Positions 48,705 to 57,528 are shown, counted from the first letter of the stretch. The stretch is DNA of 64,000 nucleotides from Fibrobacter succinogenes (GCA_902800345.1 CADCDO010000024.1:1-64000); one strand, 5' to 3'. Made by a program: numbers and translations. The notes: a model not told the origin generated them from the sequence alone.

Positions 48705-49802
48705 ATGAATGAATTAGATCAAAAACTTCTCGCGATTATTCAAGACGGCTTTCCGTTGGTGGAACGCCCGTATAAGGCGCTCGCGGAAACGTTGAATGTT
48801 TCGGAACAAGAAGTTTTTGATGCTGTTGAAATGCTGCGCGCTTCGGGCGTGATTCGTCGTATCGGTGGGGTTTACGATTCAAAAAAATTGGGCTTCATTT
48901 CGAGACTTTGCGCAGGGATGGTGCCGACATCGTCGCAAGATTTTTCGACTGAATCGCACGATGAAACTCCTATGGAAAAGTTTGCCGCAGTCGTGATGGG
49001 CGAACCTGCGATTACGCACAATTACATCCGCTGTCACGAATACAATGTATGGTTTACCGTCATTGCAGAAAATGAGGCGGCCATAGAGACTGTTGTGGAA
49101 CGTGTTTGTGCGAAAACGGAATTGCATGACGTTCATGTACTCTCCGCTACCAAGAAATATAAAATCGATACGGTGATGGGGGCTGCTGGCGCACCAGTGG
49201 TTAGTAGGCTGTGGTTAGTAAACAGGGTTGGAGACGAGAGCGTTGTGACGGAACGTCATTCTGAGCGTAGCGAAGAATCCAGTAATTTTCGAGGAAATCT
49301 CTCCGAATCAGACAAGTCTCGCATTCGCACGGCATGCGGTGATATTCCGCATACGCATACGCCGTTCAAGGATTGGGGCGTATCTTGCGACGAACTCCGT
49401 GAAGACCTTGCCGCAAAACGCATGCGTCGCTTTGGGGCGATTCTCCGCCACCAGAATGCGGGCTTTGCATTCAATGCGATGGTCTGCTTTAGATTAAATG
49501 AGGAACCGTTCGCGGACTCTCGTCATTCAGACAATCCTGCCTTACGTCATTCTGACAACCGAAGGTTGGAAGAATCCAGTAAAGTTCTTGTTCTTGCGAA
49601 AAAGAATTATGTGTCGCATTGCTACGAACGTCCGTCTTTTGAAAAATTTCCGTACAACTTGTATGCAATGATGCACGCTCCGTCAGCGGAATTGCTGTCA
49701 CGCTATATCGAAGATGCCGCAAAATCCATTGATAATAGCAATTATGTTGTTTTAAATTCCTTGCGGGAACTCAAGAAAACAAGTTATAGATTTTTTCTTT
49801 GA
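48705..49802 (+). CDS. ahbAB: Fused siroheme decarboxylase (AhbA-AhbB/NirDL type)
   Basis: A 365-aa protein joining two AsnC/Lrp-like siroheme decarboxylase modules. Module 1 (about 1-165) has ERPYKALAETLNVSEQEVFDAVEMLRASGVIRRIGGVYDSKKLGF. Module 2 (about 200-365) has TPFKDWGVSCDELREDLAAKRMRRFGAILRHQNAGF. The pair converts siroheme to 12,18-didecarboxysiroheme. Two repeat-encoded inserts are present: about residues 165-193 between modules (VSRLWLVNRVGDESVVTERHSERSEESSN region) and about 272-293 inside module 2 (RHSDNPALRHSDNRRLEESSK). Confidence 0.83.
   Translation: MNELDQKLLAIIQDGFPLVERPYKALAETLNVSEQEVFDAVEMLRASGVIRRIGGVYDSKKLGFISRLCAGMVPTSSQDFSTESHDETPMEKFAAVVMGEPAITHNYIRCHEYNVWFTVIAENEAAIETVVERVCAKTELHDVHVLSATKKYKIDTVMGAAGAPVVSRLWLVNRVGDESVVTERHSERSEESSNFRGNLSESDKSRIRTACGDIPHTHTPFKDWGVSCDELREDLAAKRMRRFGAILRHQNAGFAFNAMVCFRLNEEPFADSRHSDNPALRHSDNRRLEESSKVLVLAKKNYVSHCYERPSFEKFPYNLYAMMHAPSAELLSRYIEDAAKSIDNSNYVVLNSLRELKKTSYRFFL
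49200..49282. repeat. Repeat-derived insert in ahbAB, between modules
   Basis: GGTTAGTAGGCTGTGGTTAGTAAAC, then GAGACGAGAGCG, then CGTCATTCTGAGCGTAGCGAAGAATCCAGT (49254-49282). Three different dispersed words are joined in frame. Confidence 0.8.
49520..49581. repeat. Repeat-derived insert in the second module of ahbAB
   Basis: CGTCATTCAGACAATCCTGCCTTACGTCATTCTGACAACCGAAGGTTGGAAGAATCCAGT, two overlapping family units, in frame. Confidence 0.8.
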
Positions 49803-49820
49803 GTAAAACTATCTCAAATT

Positions 49821-50441
49821 CTAGAATCGGTAACCTACGCCGAGATATGTTAAACCTCGTTGTCCCCAAAGCAAAAAGGGTATTTGGAATCGTAGGGATA
49901 CAGGATGACCGATTTCAAAACCAAATAAGGATATATGCCCCATGGGAGCGATTTCGTCGCCGTTGGTTATTATACCTAAGTCTATTTCAAAAAATAGATT
50001 AACGAAACTTCCTGGTTCACTTCCGTTAAACTTGAGTTTTCCCATTAGGGAATATAAAGGATTTTTTGTAAGGGATATGTTTGCGACAAGCCCTGTTTCT
50101 ATGTTGTTAGAAAATATATAACCATAGTTGATGGATATTGCTCCATAAGAACATTCAAAGATGTCTTCGCATTTATCATCAAAAAGGTGACTCAATGAAG
50201 TTCCAAAGTCTGTTAACGTTAAAAAGTTATACTCGATTCCTATGCTATGGTGCCTAAAATCGTCTTTCTGATTGTTGTCGGCTTTGGTTGCTGAAGTTGT
50301 GTCTTGGTTTGTTCTAGAATTTGTATCTACATGACTTTCGGTGATAGGCGTGTTTTCAACATAGGCATCCATCTCCCACGCGTTTGCGTACGAAACAAAA
50401 AATAACGAAATAATCGTTGCGGTAAGAACTTTTTTATACAT
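49821..50441 (-). CDS. Outer-membrane beta-barrel-like protein of unknown function
   Basis: A 206-aa exported protein (signal peptide about 1-21, ending ANA). After a polar Asn/Asp/Thr-rich stretch (about 30-60) come alternating hydrophobic strands (IGIEYNFLTLTDFG, ISINYGYIFSN, TGLVANISLT, LGVGYRF), and it ends in Phe, a usual outer-membrane barrel ending. It lies on the opposite strand between ahbAB and hemA. It resembles in layout the protein at 52931-53728. Confidence 0.65.
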   Translation of the reverse strand: MYKKVLTATIISLFFVSYANAWEMDAYVENTPITESHVDTNSRTNQDTTSATKADNNQKDDFRHHSIGIEYNFLTLTDFGTSLSHLFDDKCEDIFECSYGAISINYGYIFSNNIETGLVANISLTKNPLYSLMGKLKFNGSEPGSFVNLFFEIDLGIITNGDEIAPMGHISLFGFEIGHPVSLRFQIPFLLWGQRGLTYLGVGYRF

Positions 50442-50599
50442 TTTAGAATTATCCTAGCAAGACGAATAGGTGTAAATAAATTATATAAAAAAACGATTTA
50501 TTGTACAAAGAGAAAGTTTCTCCGTTGTAAAAAGGTTTGCTATGATGTGAATAATCCGTTATTTTGCGAGAATGCACGTAATTTTTCTATCTTTGGGTT

Positions 50600-51853
50600 A
50601 TGCGCAAGATTTACATGGCAGGAATGAGCCACAAGGTGGCCGAAATCGCAATTCGCGAAAAGTTTTATATCCCGATGGACGTCAAGACGGAGGCGTTGAG
50701 TCATTCTCCGTTTGACGAACTTTTGATTCTTGCCACTTGCAACCGTACCGAGGTTTATGTTGCAAGCGACCGAGATTTGGATACTGCCGAGTTGGTTCGC
50801 TATGTTTGCGGACTTGCCCATCAAAATTATGATGATTTTGCAAAGTTCTTCTATACGAAAGTGGGCGAGGATGTTGTGCATCACGTGATGAACGTGTGTG
50901 CGGGGCTTGATTCCGTGGCCATGGGCGAAGACCAAATTTTGCACCAGATAGACCGTGCTTATGAAACGGCGCACCAGCTCAAGGCGACTGGTAACAGTTT
51001 GAACAAGCTTTTCCAGAGCGCAATCCACACGACAAAGCGTATCAAGACCGAGACGAACTTGAGCAAACTCAGTTGCAACATTCCGTTTTTGGCAATGAAG
51101 CAGGTACAGAAAACTTTTGACGATTTGGAAAACCGAACGGTTTACATTGTGGGGCTTGGCGAAATGGGCTCGCTCATGCTCAAGTATGTACAAGAAAATA
51201 CAACGAAAATTTTTGCGAGCAGCAGGACGTTTACGAATGCGGAAAAATTTGGCGATGTCTTGACGCCAGTCCGCTTTGAAGACCGCTACAGCGTTGTAGG
51301 CAAGAGCGATGTGCTTATTCTTTGCAGCGCAAGCCAAGAACCGATTATCACGAAGAAAGAATTTGAAAAATCGATTCAGGTCGCCGAACCTTTTGGTGGG
51401 GCTATTTTGTCAAAGCGTCTCGTTGTAGACCTTGCGAACCCGCGCAATGCGGATGCTTCTATCGGAGATTTGCCCGGCGTACAATACGTCTGTGTCGATG
51501 ATTTGGAACAAATTGTATCTGAAAACCGTCGCTTGCGAATGATTGAACTCGAAGCGGCGCAAAAGATTTTGCAAGAAGGCATCGAAGAATTCATGCAGTG
51601 GTACCGCATGGACGATATTGCAAAAAATATTCACGTCTTTGCCGAAAAAATGATCGCTACTGCAAATGATGAATCCGAAAAGCTGATGCGTTCGCTTCCG
51701 GAAGTGTCTGATGCGGACAAAAAACGTATCCAGTTGATGTATGAACGTTTTGCGAAAAAGATGGCAAATGACTATTTGTACAAAGTCAAGACGGAGAATT
51801 CTCTTGAGGATGTGCAAGTCTTTTTGAAATGTTTGGGGGCGTGCAGTGATTGA
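50600..51853 (+). CDS. hemA: Glutamyl-tRNA reductase
   Basis: HemA makes glutamate-1-semialdehyde from glutamyl-tRNA, the first step of tetrapyrrole synthesis in the C5 pathway. The 417-aa protein has the catalytic Cys47 in ILATCNRTEVY, GLDSVAMGEDQILHQ, the NADPH fold VYIVGLGEMGSLML and the C-terminal dimerisation helix. Its stop overlaps the start of hemC by 8 bases. The deduced protein has no repeat-derived insert, unlike its neighbours. Confidence 0.93.
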   Translation: MRKIYMAGMSHKVAEIAIREKFYIPMDVKTEALSHSPFDELLILATCNRTEVYVASDRDLDTAELVRYVCGLAHQNYDDFAKFFYTKVGEDVVHHVMNVCAGLDSVAMGEDQILHQIDRAYETAHQLKATGNSLNKLFQSAIHTTKRIKTETNLSKLSCNIPFLAMKQVQKTFDDLENRTVYIVGLGEMGSLMLKYVQENTTKIFASSRTFTNAEKFGDVLTPVRFEDRYSVVGKSDVLILCSASQEPIITKKEFEKSIQVAEPFGGAILSKRLVVDLANPRNADASIGDLPGVQYVCVDDLEQIVSENRRLRMIELEAAQKILQEGIEEFMQWYRMDDIAKNIHVFAEKMIATANDESEKLMRSLPEVSDADKKRIQLMYERFAKKMANDYLYKVKTENSLEDVQVFLKCLGACSD

Positions 51854-52886
51854 GACTTGTGCTTTTTTTTCGAAGGATCGTCCGCTTCGCATAGCGACTC
51901 GTAAAAGTGCATTGGCATTGGCGCAAACGACAATGGCCGCCGATGCAATTGTTGCTGCGAATTCTGCGCAGAATGCTGAGTTGTCTTATGAACTTGTCTC
52001 CATGACGACGGAAGGTGACCGCCGTTTGGACAAATTGCTTTCGAGTTTCGGTGGTAAGGGCGTGTTTATCAAGGAGCTGGAAGTAGCTCTTCTCGAGCAT
52101 CGTGCCGACATTGCCATCCATAGCCTTAAGGATATGCCTGCCGAAGTGCTGCCACAGTTCAAGCTTGCCGCTGTCTTGAAACGTGAAGACCCGCGCGATG
52201 CGTTCCTTTCGCGTGGTGGTGCCGTGGGCGTTCGCTTTATGGATTTGCCTGCAGGTGCTCGCATCGGGACAGGAAGTATTCGCCGTATTGTTCAACTGAA
52301 AGCGCTCCGCCCGGATTTGGAATACGTGCCGATTCGCGGAAACATCCAGACTCGCATTGGTAAACTTGCGGAACTTGATGGAGTCGTGCTTGCGGCGGCC
52401 GGCCTCAAACGCATGGGCCTTGCAGACCAAGTGACGGAATACTTTAGCACGGACCAGGTGCTCCCCGCCAGCGGTCAGGGAATTTTAGCGATTGAAACTT
52501 TGTCGGATAACGGGGCTCGTCATTCTGAGCAACGCGAAGAATCCAGTGAAATCCATGATTCTATTGTGCAAATTCTCGCTCGTGCGAACGATGTCGCGAC
52601 TTATTGCATTGCTTCCGCGGAAATGTCTTACTTGAAGGCGCTCAATGCGGGCTGTCAATTCCCGGTGGCAAGTTTTGCAGAAATTGTTTGCAATGAGGAC
52701 GAATTCCGTCTCGATTCTGAAACTGCTCCGACTTTAAAAATTCGTGGCATTTACTGGGACGAAAAATCTGAAAAGTTGCTCCGTGCAGAAGTAGTCGGAA
52801 ACCTTGATTTGAATACTGTGGATTTTGTGCTGCAATCAAAAAATTTGGGCATTGCGCTAGCAAAAAAAATTCAAGAACAGTTGTAA
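51846..52886 (+). CDS. hemC: Hydroxymethylbilane synthase
   Basis: HemC polymerises four porphobilinogens. The 346-aa protein begins at a GTG inside the end of hemC's neighbour hemA and has IATRKSALALAQT, HSLKDMP, RGNIQTRIGKL, LPASGQGILAIE and the dipyrromethane-binding Cys in LNAGCQFPVASFAE. A repeat-derived insert (GARHSEQREESSEIHDS, about residues 224-240) follows the GQGILAIE strand, making it longer than usual (about 310). Confidence 0.92.
   Translation: MIETCAFFSKDRPLRIATRKSALALAQTTMAADAIVAANSAQNAELSYELVSMTTEGDRRLDKLLSSFGGKGVFIKELEVALLEHRADIAIHSLKDMPAEVLPQFKLAAVLKREDPRDAFLSRGGAVGVRFMDLPAGARIGTGSIRRIVQLKALRPDLEYVPIRGNIQTRIGKLAELDGVVLAAAGLKRMGLADQVTEYFSTDQVLPASGQGILAIETLSDNGARHSEQREESSEIHDSIVQILARANDVATYCIASAEMSYLKALNAGCQFPVASFAEIVCNEDEFRLDSETAPTLKIRGIYWDEKSEKLLRAEVVGNLDLNTVDFVLQSKNLGIALAKKIQEQL
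52518..52548. repeat. Dispersed repeat inserted in frame in hemC
   Basis: CTCGTCATTCTGAGCAACGCGAAGAATCCAGT, a single complete family unit, encoding RHSEQREESS. Confidence 0.85.
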
Positions 52887-52930
52887 ATAGTTTATGACTA
52901 AATTGGGGATGTAAATTCTTTTATTGACGG

Positions 52931-53728
52931 TTACATGGCGTAGATGCTTATTCCGCCCGTAAATCCATAGTACCACTGTGGTGTGTTTATATAAGTTATT
53001 GATGCACCTGCGCTTAATTCAATCCATCTGTTGATTCTAATTCCCGCTGTGATATACTGTGTTGTGATGGCTGCTAGGTCTAGGCTATGCTCTTCAATTT
53101 TAACGCGGGGTGAATATAAACTTGCACTATAACTAATAAAGAATTTATCTATATATATACTTGCAAATGCACCAATGAATGGACTTGTGAAATAGTCTTG
53201 TTGATTATCTTTGTATGCTTCGCATTCTTCAGTTTTTTGGATGAACAAGTCGTATTCGTAGTCACATTTTGTAGCGTTGTAATCCATTTCAATATATTGG
53301 TGGTATAGACCAAAAAATAGGCCGAATTCAACGTGTTGCAGGTTTGCTCCTAAAGTGAAGTGATGGTATATTCCATCTCTGTATCCCAAACCGGATCCAA
53401 AAAAGAAACCATCAACCTTGTAGAGAAAATCTGCTTTGCCGCTGAAATCTATACCGCCTGTTTTATAAGTAATATAGGTGTTTTCGGAATGCTCGTTGTT
53501 TCTTTTTGTAGTTTCTTTGATTTCTTTTTCTTGAACGGAATTTATTTTGCCTGTAATGCGCCATGAAGCAGAATGTGAATCTTGGTTTGTATTTGCACCG
53601 TGAACTTCTGGAGCTTCGGCTACGGTCATGTCCAGTGTATGGATCTTTGTATGATAACCTTCACACCCTAAAAAGAATAGGGTGCTTAGAATACTGATAA
53701 ATATTTTTACTTTTTGCTTGATCTTCAT
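52931..53728 (-). CDS. Lipoprotein with barrel-like strands, unknown function
   Basis: A 265-aa lipoprotein (start ATG 53728, lipobox FFLGC). A polar linker with NTNQDSHSAS is followed by alternating strands (GFFFGSGLGYRDGIYHHFTLGANLQHVEFGLFFGLYHQYIEMDY, SYSASLYSPRV) and a C-terminal YGFTGGISIYAM. It may be an outer-membrane-associated barrel. Its linker and strands recall the protein at 49821-50441, and both sit antisense within the heme gene cluster. Confidence 0.6.
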   Translation of the reverse strand: MKIKQKVKIFISILSTLFFLGCEGYHTKIHTLDMTVAEAPEVHGANTNQDSHSASWRITGKINSVQEKEIKETTKRNNEHSENTYITYKTGGIDFSGKADFLYKVDGFFFGSGLGYRDGIYHHFTLGANLQHVEFGLFFGLYHQYIEMDYNATKCDYEYDLFIQKTEECEAYKDNQQDYFTSPFIGAFASIYIDKFFISYSASLYSPRVKIEEHSLDLAAITTQYITAGIRINRWIELSAGASITYINTPQWYYGFTGGISIYAM

Positions 53729-53781
53729 GATCCACAAAATAATAATTACTTCGGAAAAAGAACAGCAAAAAGGCTATTAAA

Positions 53782-54336
53782 TTATTTTTTGGGCTTGGAA
53801 ACGACGGGACGAATGCGTTTGCCGCAAAGTGTCACGATAATCCCAGCTTGTGCGAACATGTAATAGGCCGTGTCGCGGCTGTTGTTCAACGTGGATTTCG
53901 GGTCGTAATCATCCTTGGTCACGAAAACTTCTGCAACGCCGGAGAGGCTAATGTCGAGGGAGCATCGTTCGCATGGAAATCCGATGACGTAAAGCTTGGA
54001 TCCGGCAGGGACTTTTCCGCGGGCGTAGTGGAGCGCATTGATTTCGGCGTGTACCATGAATGGGTACTTGTTCGCTTCAAATTCGTGATGGCTGATGAGG
54101 TTGCCCGTGTCTGCGTCTAAAAGGTCGTAGGCGAGAAGTTGCTTTTCGCGGGTGTATGGAACGGTTTCGTCGTCAAATCCGGCGGGTGCACCATTGTATC
54201 CGGTGCTGATAACGCGTCCGTCAGCGCTGACAAGAACGGCGCCCATTTGCGTGTTTTGGTCTTTGGAAAGGCGTGCCTGGGCACACATCATCTGCGTATA
54301 GACTTCGTCACGAAGCTTTGCTCTAGAACTATTCAT
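53782..54336 (-). CDS. Deoxycytidylate (dCMP) deaminase-like protein
   Basis: A 184-aa zinc deaminase, from ATG 54336 (MNSSRAKLRDEVY). The zinc motif is HAEINALHYA with PCERC (Cys ligands), and the N-terminus has DQNTQMGAVLVSADGRVISTGYNGAPAG. dCMP deaminase feeds dUMP to thymidylate synthesis; ComEB-type proteins share the family. The middle loop (ISHHEFEANKYPFMVHAE) is normal. Single gene on the minus strand between heme genes. Confidence 0.85.
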   Translation of the reverse strand: MNSSRAKLRDEVYTQMMCAQARLSKDQNTQMGAVLVSADGRVISTGYNGAPAGFDDETVPYTREKQLLAYDLLDADTGNLISHHEFEANKYPFMVHAEINALHYARGKVPAGSKLYVIGFPCERCSLDISLSGVAEVFVTKDDYDPKSTLNNSRDTAYYMFAQAGIIVTLCGKRIRPVVSKPKK

Positions 54337-54651
54337 GCTAAAAAATATAGGCAAATTTCAAACAGGTTTTTTGGATTATTGGATAAAATCCGTGGATTTT
54401 CATGTTTGATACAGCTTGGTTATGTATAGGTCCAAACGATGCGAGAAAAAAACTCAAATAATCTGAGGATAATGGTTGTTCGTTGTAAGAATGGAGGCGT
54501 CGGCCAAGGAATACCTTCGCAAAAGTCTGCAAGGTGAGTGTCGCGACGGGCTGCATGCAGACCGGCATGACCGAACCGTAGCGACGCGTACTATTGACTT
54601 TAAAAAATGCACTTTTGGCGGTGAGCCGAACTTTTTCTAAATTTGATTTTG
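54337..54651. other. Gap with a repeat unit; no gene
   Basis: About 315 bases between the deaminase and cobA-hemD starts. An inverted copy of a word also found in cobA-hemD lies at 54536-54590 (on the minus strand GGTTCGGTCATGCCGGTCTG then CATGCAGCCCGTCGCG). The rest is AT-rich and presumably holds divergent promoters. Confidence 0.6.
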
Positions 54652-56457
54652 ATGGAAAAAACAAATAATTTTGGCAAAGTTTATTTGATTGGCGCGGGGC
54701 CCGGTGATCCTGGGCTTTTGACCGTGCGCGGAAAGTCGATTCTTGAAAAAGCCGATGTCGTGGTTTATGATCGCTTGGTTTCACCGGGCGTACTCTCGTT
54801 ATGTAATCCGAAAGCAAAGATGGTGGATGTGGGCAAAATGCCAACGCACCATAAAGTGAAACAATCCGAAATCAATAAACTCTTGGTGAAATTTGCGGTT
54901 GAAATGCCGGGTGCGACCGTTGCGCGTTTGAAGGGCGGCGACCCGTTTGTGTTCGGTCGTGGCGGTGAAGAGGCGTTGGAACTTGTTGCTGCCGGAGTCG
55001 AATTTGAAATTGTGCCGGGCGTGACTTCTGCCATTGCGGTGCCTGCCTATGCGGGAATTCCCGTGAGCCATCGCGGCATCGCGACCAGTTTCCATATCAT
55101 TACGGGGCACGAAAAGTTAGACGAGAGAACGCTCGCAAGCTCGCTACAGACGAAAGACGAGAGGGATGTCAATCTCTCCCTTGATTTCGAGACTCTCGCG
55201 AAGTGCCCCGGCACGCTCATCTTCTTGATGGGTATCGCCAACATGGACTTTATTGCGCGTCGCTTGATAGAATGTGGCAAAGACCCGAAAACTCCGCTTG
55301 CCTTTATTGAAAAAGGAACGACACCGAACCAGCGTACCGTTATGGCGACGCTTGAAACAGCGGGGGAGACCATCGTCCGTGAAAACGTGACTGCACCCGC
55401 AATTACGATTATGGGTGGCGTCGTAGAACTGGGCAAGACGCTTGCTTGGAAAAAGAACTTGCCTTTGTCGGGAAAACGCCTTGTGGTGACTCGCGCTGCA
55501 AAGCAATCCAGCGGGATTACTGCCCGCCTCACGGCCCTCGGCGCCGAAGTCATCGAAACCCCGATGATCGAAACCCGTACGCTCGATTGCCCTCTGGTTA
55601 TGCGTCATCCTGAGCCAGTCGCAGCACTCGCTTCGCACGTCATTGCGAGCCCCGAAGGGGCGTGGCAATCCAGATCTGCAGATTTCAACTCCCTCGCAAA
55701 TTTCGACATTCTTGCCTTCACAAGCACGAACGGCGTGGAAAGTTTCTTCAAGCAGTTGTTCGATGCGGGTTATGATGTTCGTGTGCTTGCTGGCAAGAAA
55801 ATTGCGAGTGTGGGAAAGATTACCGAAAAGAAGTTGCTTGAATACGGCATCCGCTGCGATTACGTTCCCGAAGACCATACCGGCGAAGGCCTCGGGAAAC
55901 TTCTTCGAAGCATTTTAGACGAAAGAACGCTCGTAAACTCGCTACAGACGAAAGACGAAAGAGATGTCATGGCGCAAGCGCATGACAGCATCGGCTCGGC
56001 AATGCCTGTCTGTGAACAGCCAGTCACTGCACTCGCCTCGCATGTCATTGCGAGCGAGCAAAGCGAGCGCGGCAATCTCCTAGAAGAATCCCGAATTTTG
56101 TTGCTTCAGGGTAATCTCGCCGACGACACTTTGCTCAAACTGCTCCCGCAGGCGACCCGTTGGGTGGTCTACGAGACACTCCCGGTTGCGGAACTCCCCG
56201 AATGGAAACGTGAAGCCGTCGCCAGCGCCGATGCCGTCGTATTCGCCAGCACCAGCGCCGTCGAAAACTTCGTTAAACTCATACCCCAAAGCACCGAAGG
56301 TGCGACCTCATACCCCATACCCCATGCCTCTTTCTGCATCGGCCGCATGACGGAATCTGCAGCCCGCAAGCACGGCTTTGATACCGTCACTTCCGATGAA
56401 ACGACGATGGATTCTCTCGTAAAAAAAATTGTGGAATACTACGCAAATACCCCCTAA
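54652..56457 (+). CDS. cobA-hemD: Uroporphyrinogen-III methyltransferase / synthase fusion
   Basis: A 601-aa fusion. CobA (about 8-260): VYLIGAGPGDPGLLTVRG, VYDRLVSPG, RLKGGDPFVFGRGGEE, AGIPVSHRG, LIFLMG. It methylates uroporphyrinogen III to precorrin-2. HemD (about 275-600): LVVTRAAKQSSGITARLTALGAEVIETP, ILAFTSTNGVESFF, VGKITEKKL. Three groups of repeat-derived inserts lie at about residues 156-171 in CobA, and 317-341 and 422-482 in HemD. A further PQSTEGATSYPIPHAS insert lies near 545-560. The protein is about 100 residues longer than usual as a result. Confidence 0.9.
   Translation: MEKTNNFGKVYLIGAGPGDPGLLTVRGKSILEKADVVVYDRLVSPGVLSLCNPKAKMVDVGKMPTHHKVKQSEINKLLVKFAVEMPGATVARLKGGDPFVFGRGGEEALELVAAGVEFEIVPGVTSAIAVPAYAGIPVSHRGIATSFHIITGHEKLDERTLASSLQTKDERDVNLSLDFETLAKCPGTLIFLMGIANMDFIARRLIECGKDPKTPLAFIEKGTTPNQRTVMATLETAGETIVRENVTAPAITIMGGVVELGKTLAWKKNLPLSGKRLVVTRAAKQSSGITARLTALGAEVIETPMIETRTLDCPLVMRHPEPVAALASHVIASPEGAWQSRSADFNSLANFDILAFTSTNGVESFFKQLFDAGYDVRVLAGKKIASVGKITEKKLLEYGIRCDYVPEDHTGEGLGKLLRSILDERTLVNSLQTKDERDVMAQAHDSIGSAMPVCEQPVTALASHVIASEQSERGNLLEESRILLLQGNLADDTLLKLLPQATRWVVYETLPVAELPEWKREAVASADAVVFASTSAVENFVKLIPQSTEGATSYPIPHASFCIGRMTESAARKHGFDTVTSDETTMDSLVKKIVEYYANTP
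55118..55165. repeat. AGACGAAAGA-type repeat in frame in the CobA domain
   Basis: AGACGAGAGAACGCTCGCAAGCTCGCTACAGACGAAAGACGAGAG encodes DERTLASSLQTKDER between ITGHEK and the FETLAKCPGTLIF strand. Confidence 0.85.
55602..55673. repeat. Dispersed repeat in frame in the HemD domain
   Basis: CGTCATCCTGAGCCAGTCGCAGCACTCGCTTCGCACGTCATTGCGAGCCCCGAAGGGGCGTGGCAATCCAG, two units of the GTCAT...ATCCAG type, encoding RHPEPVAALASHVIASPEGA. Confidence 0.85.
55917..56095. repeat. 180-base mosaic of repeats in frame in the HemD domain
   Basis: At least four words are joined: AGACGAAAGAACGCTCG...CTACAGACGAAAGACGAAAG (55917-55960), GTCATGGCGCAAGCGCATGAC (55966-55986), CGGCTCGGCAATGCCTGTCTG...CAGCCAGTCACTGCACTCG (about 55991-56037), and GTCATTGCGAGCGAGCAAAGCGAGCGCGGCAATC (56044-56077). 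Confidence 0.85.
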
Positions 56458-56481
56458 CCACCAACCACTAACCACTATTTC

Positions 56482-57459
56482 ATGAAAGCCATTCTTATTA
56501 TCGCTCATCATTGCATTTTGCCGGGTGCGTACAAAGGATTTGAAGAAATTCTCGATCGATTGCACCATGATTTGCCGGGTACACGTGTGGCGAGCACGAG
56601 TCTTTTGGATTTGGAAAATGACTTGCGGACCATTTTGCGTGAAGATGTGGAATCGGTGACGCTTTTGCCGTTCCTGCTCTTGAACGGCCAGCATACAAAA
56701 AACGACGTTCCACGCGTGGTGGCGAAATTGCAGGCTGAATTTCCACAGATTCCCATTACACTGTTGCCTTGCCTCGGCGACTGGAAAGAATTCGCCGACA
56801 TGGTTGTCTGTGGCATCCGCAACGCTCAGATTGAAAATTCTCAAAGCTCCGCAGGCGCGACCCCATACCCCAAAGCTCCGCAGGAGCGCGCCCATCGCTC
56901 AAACCTTTTCTCCATCGAAGTGAATCTTGAAGGGCGTAATGTCCTCGTTGTGGGCGGTGGCCGCATTGCGCTGCGCAAGGTCAAGACGCTCATCCCGACT
57001 GGTGCACGTATTACTGTGGTAGCCCCGCAATTCGACCCGGAATTCGAAAATCTTAGACGAAAGAACGAGGCTTCGCCTCTACAGACGAAAGACGAAAGTT
57101 CTTTTCAAGGAATTGATTCATCTATAGTCTATAGTCTATCGTCTATCGTCTTAAAAAGCCGTCCTTACGAGCCGCTTGACCTCCGTGGCATCTTCATGGT
57201 CTTTATCTGCACCGACCAGCCCGCCGTCAACGCGCAAGTTTCAAACGATGCCCGTGCCCGTCGGATTCTCGTGAATAACGCCTGCGACTACCTCGACGGT
57301 GACTTTATCGTGCCTGCCCGCATGGACTTTGGCGAAAACATTGCCGTGACCGTCTCTACGCAGGGCCGCGCCCCTTCGCTTGCGAAAAAGCTCAAACAGA
57401 AGATCCAAACGGAATGGGCCGAAGGCCTCGAACAAATTGAACGTGAATTTGATAAATGA
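56482..57459 (+). CDS. CbiX-like chelatase fused to precorrin-2 dehydrogenase
   Basis: A 325-aa fusion finishing siroheme. The N-terminal domain (about 1-115) is a sirohydrochlorin chelatase of CbiX type (ILIIAHHCILPGAYKGFEEI, LLPFLLLNGQHTKNDVP with metal-binding His). The C-terminal domain (about 145-325) is a Met8/CysG-N dehydrogenase (NVLVVGGGRIALRKVKTLIPTGARITVVAP, DLDGDFIVPAR-type LDGDFIVPARMDFG, QGRAPSLAKKL). Repeat-derived inserts lie between the domains (SAGATPYPKAPQERAHRSN, about 123-143) and in the second (KNEASPLQTKDESS...VYSLSSIVL, about 192-223). It lies 24 bases after cobA-hemD, in the same operon. Confidence 0.85.
   Translation: MKAILIIAHHCILPGAYKGFEEILDRLHHDLPGTRVASTSLLDLENDLRTILREDVESVTLLPFLLLNGQHTKNDVPRVVAKLQAEFPQIPITLLPCLGDWKEFADMVVCGIRNAQIENSQSSAGATPYPKAPQERAHRSNLFSIEVNLEGRNVLVVGGGRIALRKVKTLIPTGARITVVAPQFDPEFENLRRKNEASPLQTKDESSFQGIDSSIVYSLSSIVLKSRPYEPLDLRGIFMVFICTDQPAVNAQVSNDARARRILVNNACDYLDGDFIVPARMDFGENIAVTVSTQGRAPSLAKKLKQKIQTEWAEGLEQIEREFDK
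57053..57152. repeat. Repeat-derived insert in the precorrin-2 dehydrogenase domain
   Basis: TTAGACGAAAGAACGAGGCTTCGCCTCTACAGACGAAAGACGAAAG (57053-57098), then TCTATAGTCTATAGTCTATCGTCTATCGTCTTA (57121-57152), all in frame. The second contains tandem TCTATAGTC/TCTATCGTC units. Confidence 0.8.
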
Positions 57460-57528
57460 AACCTAGTTTGTCATAATCGATATATATTAAAGTCTTATCG
57501 GATAAAACCCGCATAAACAATGTATTGA

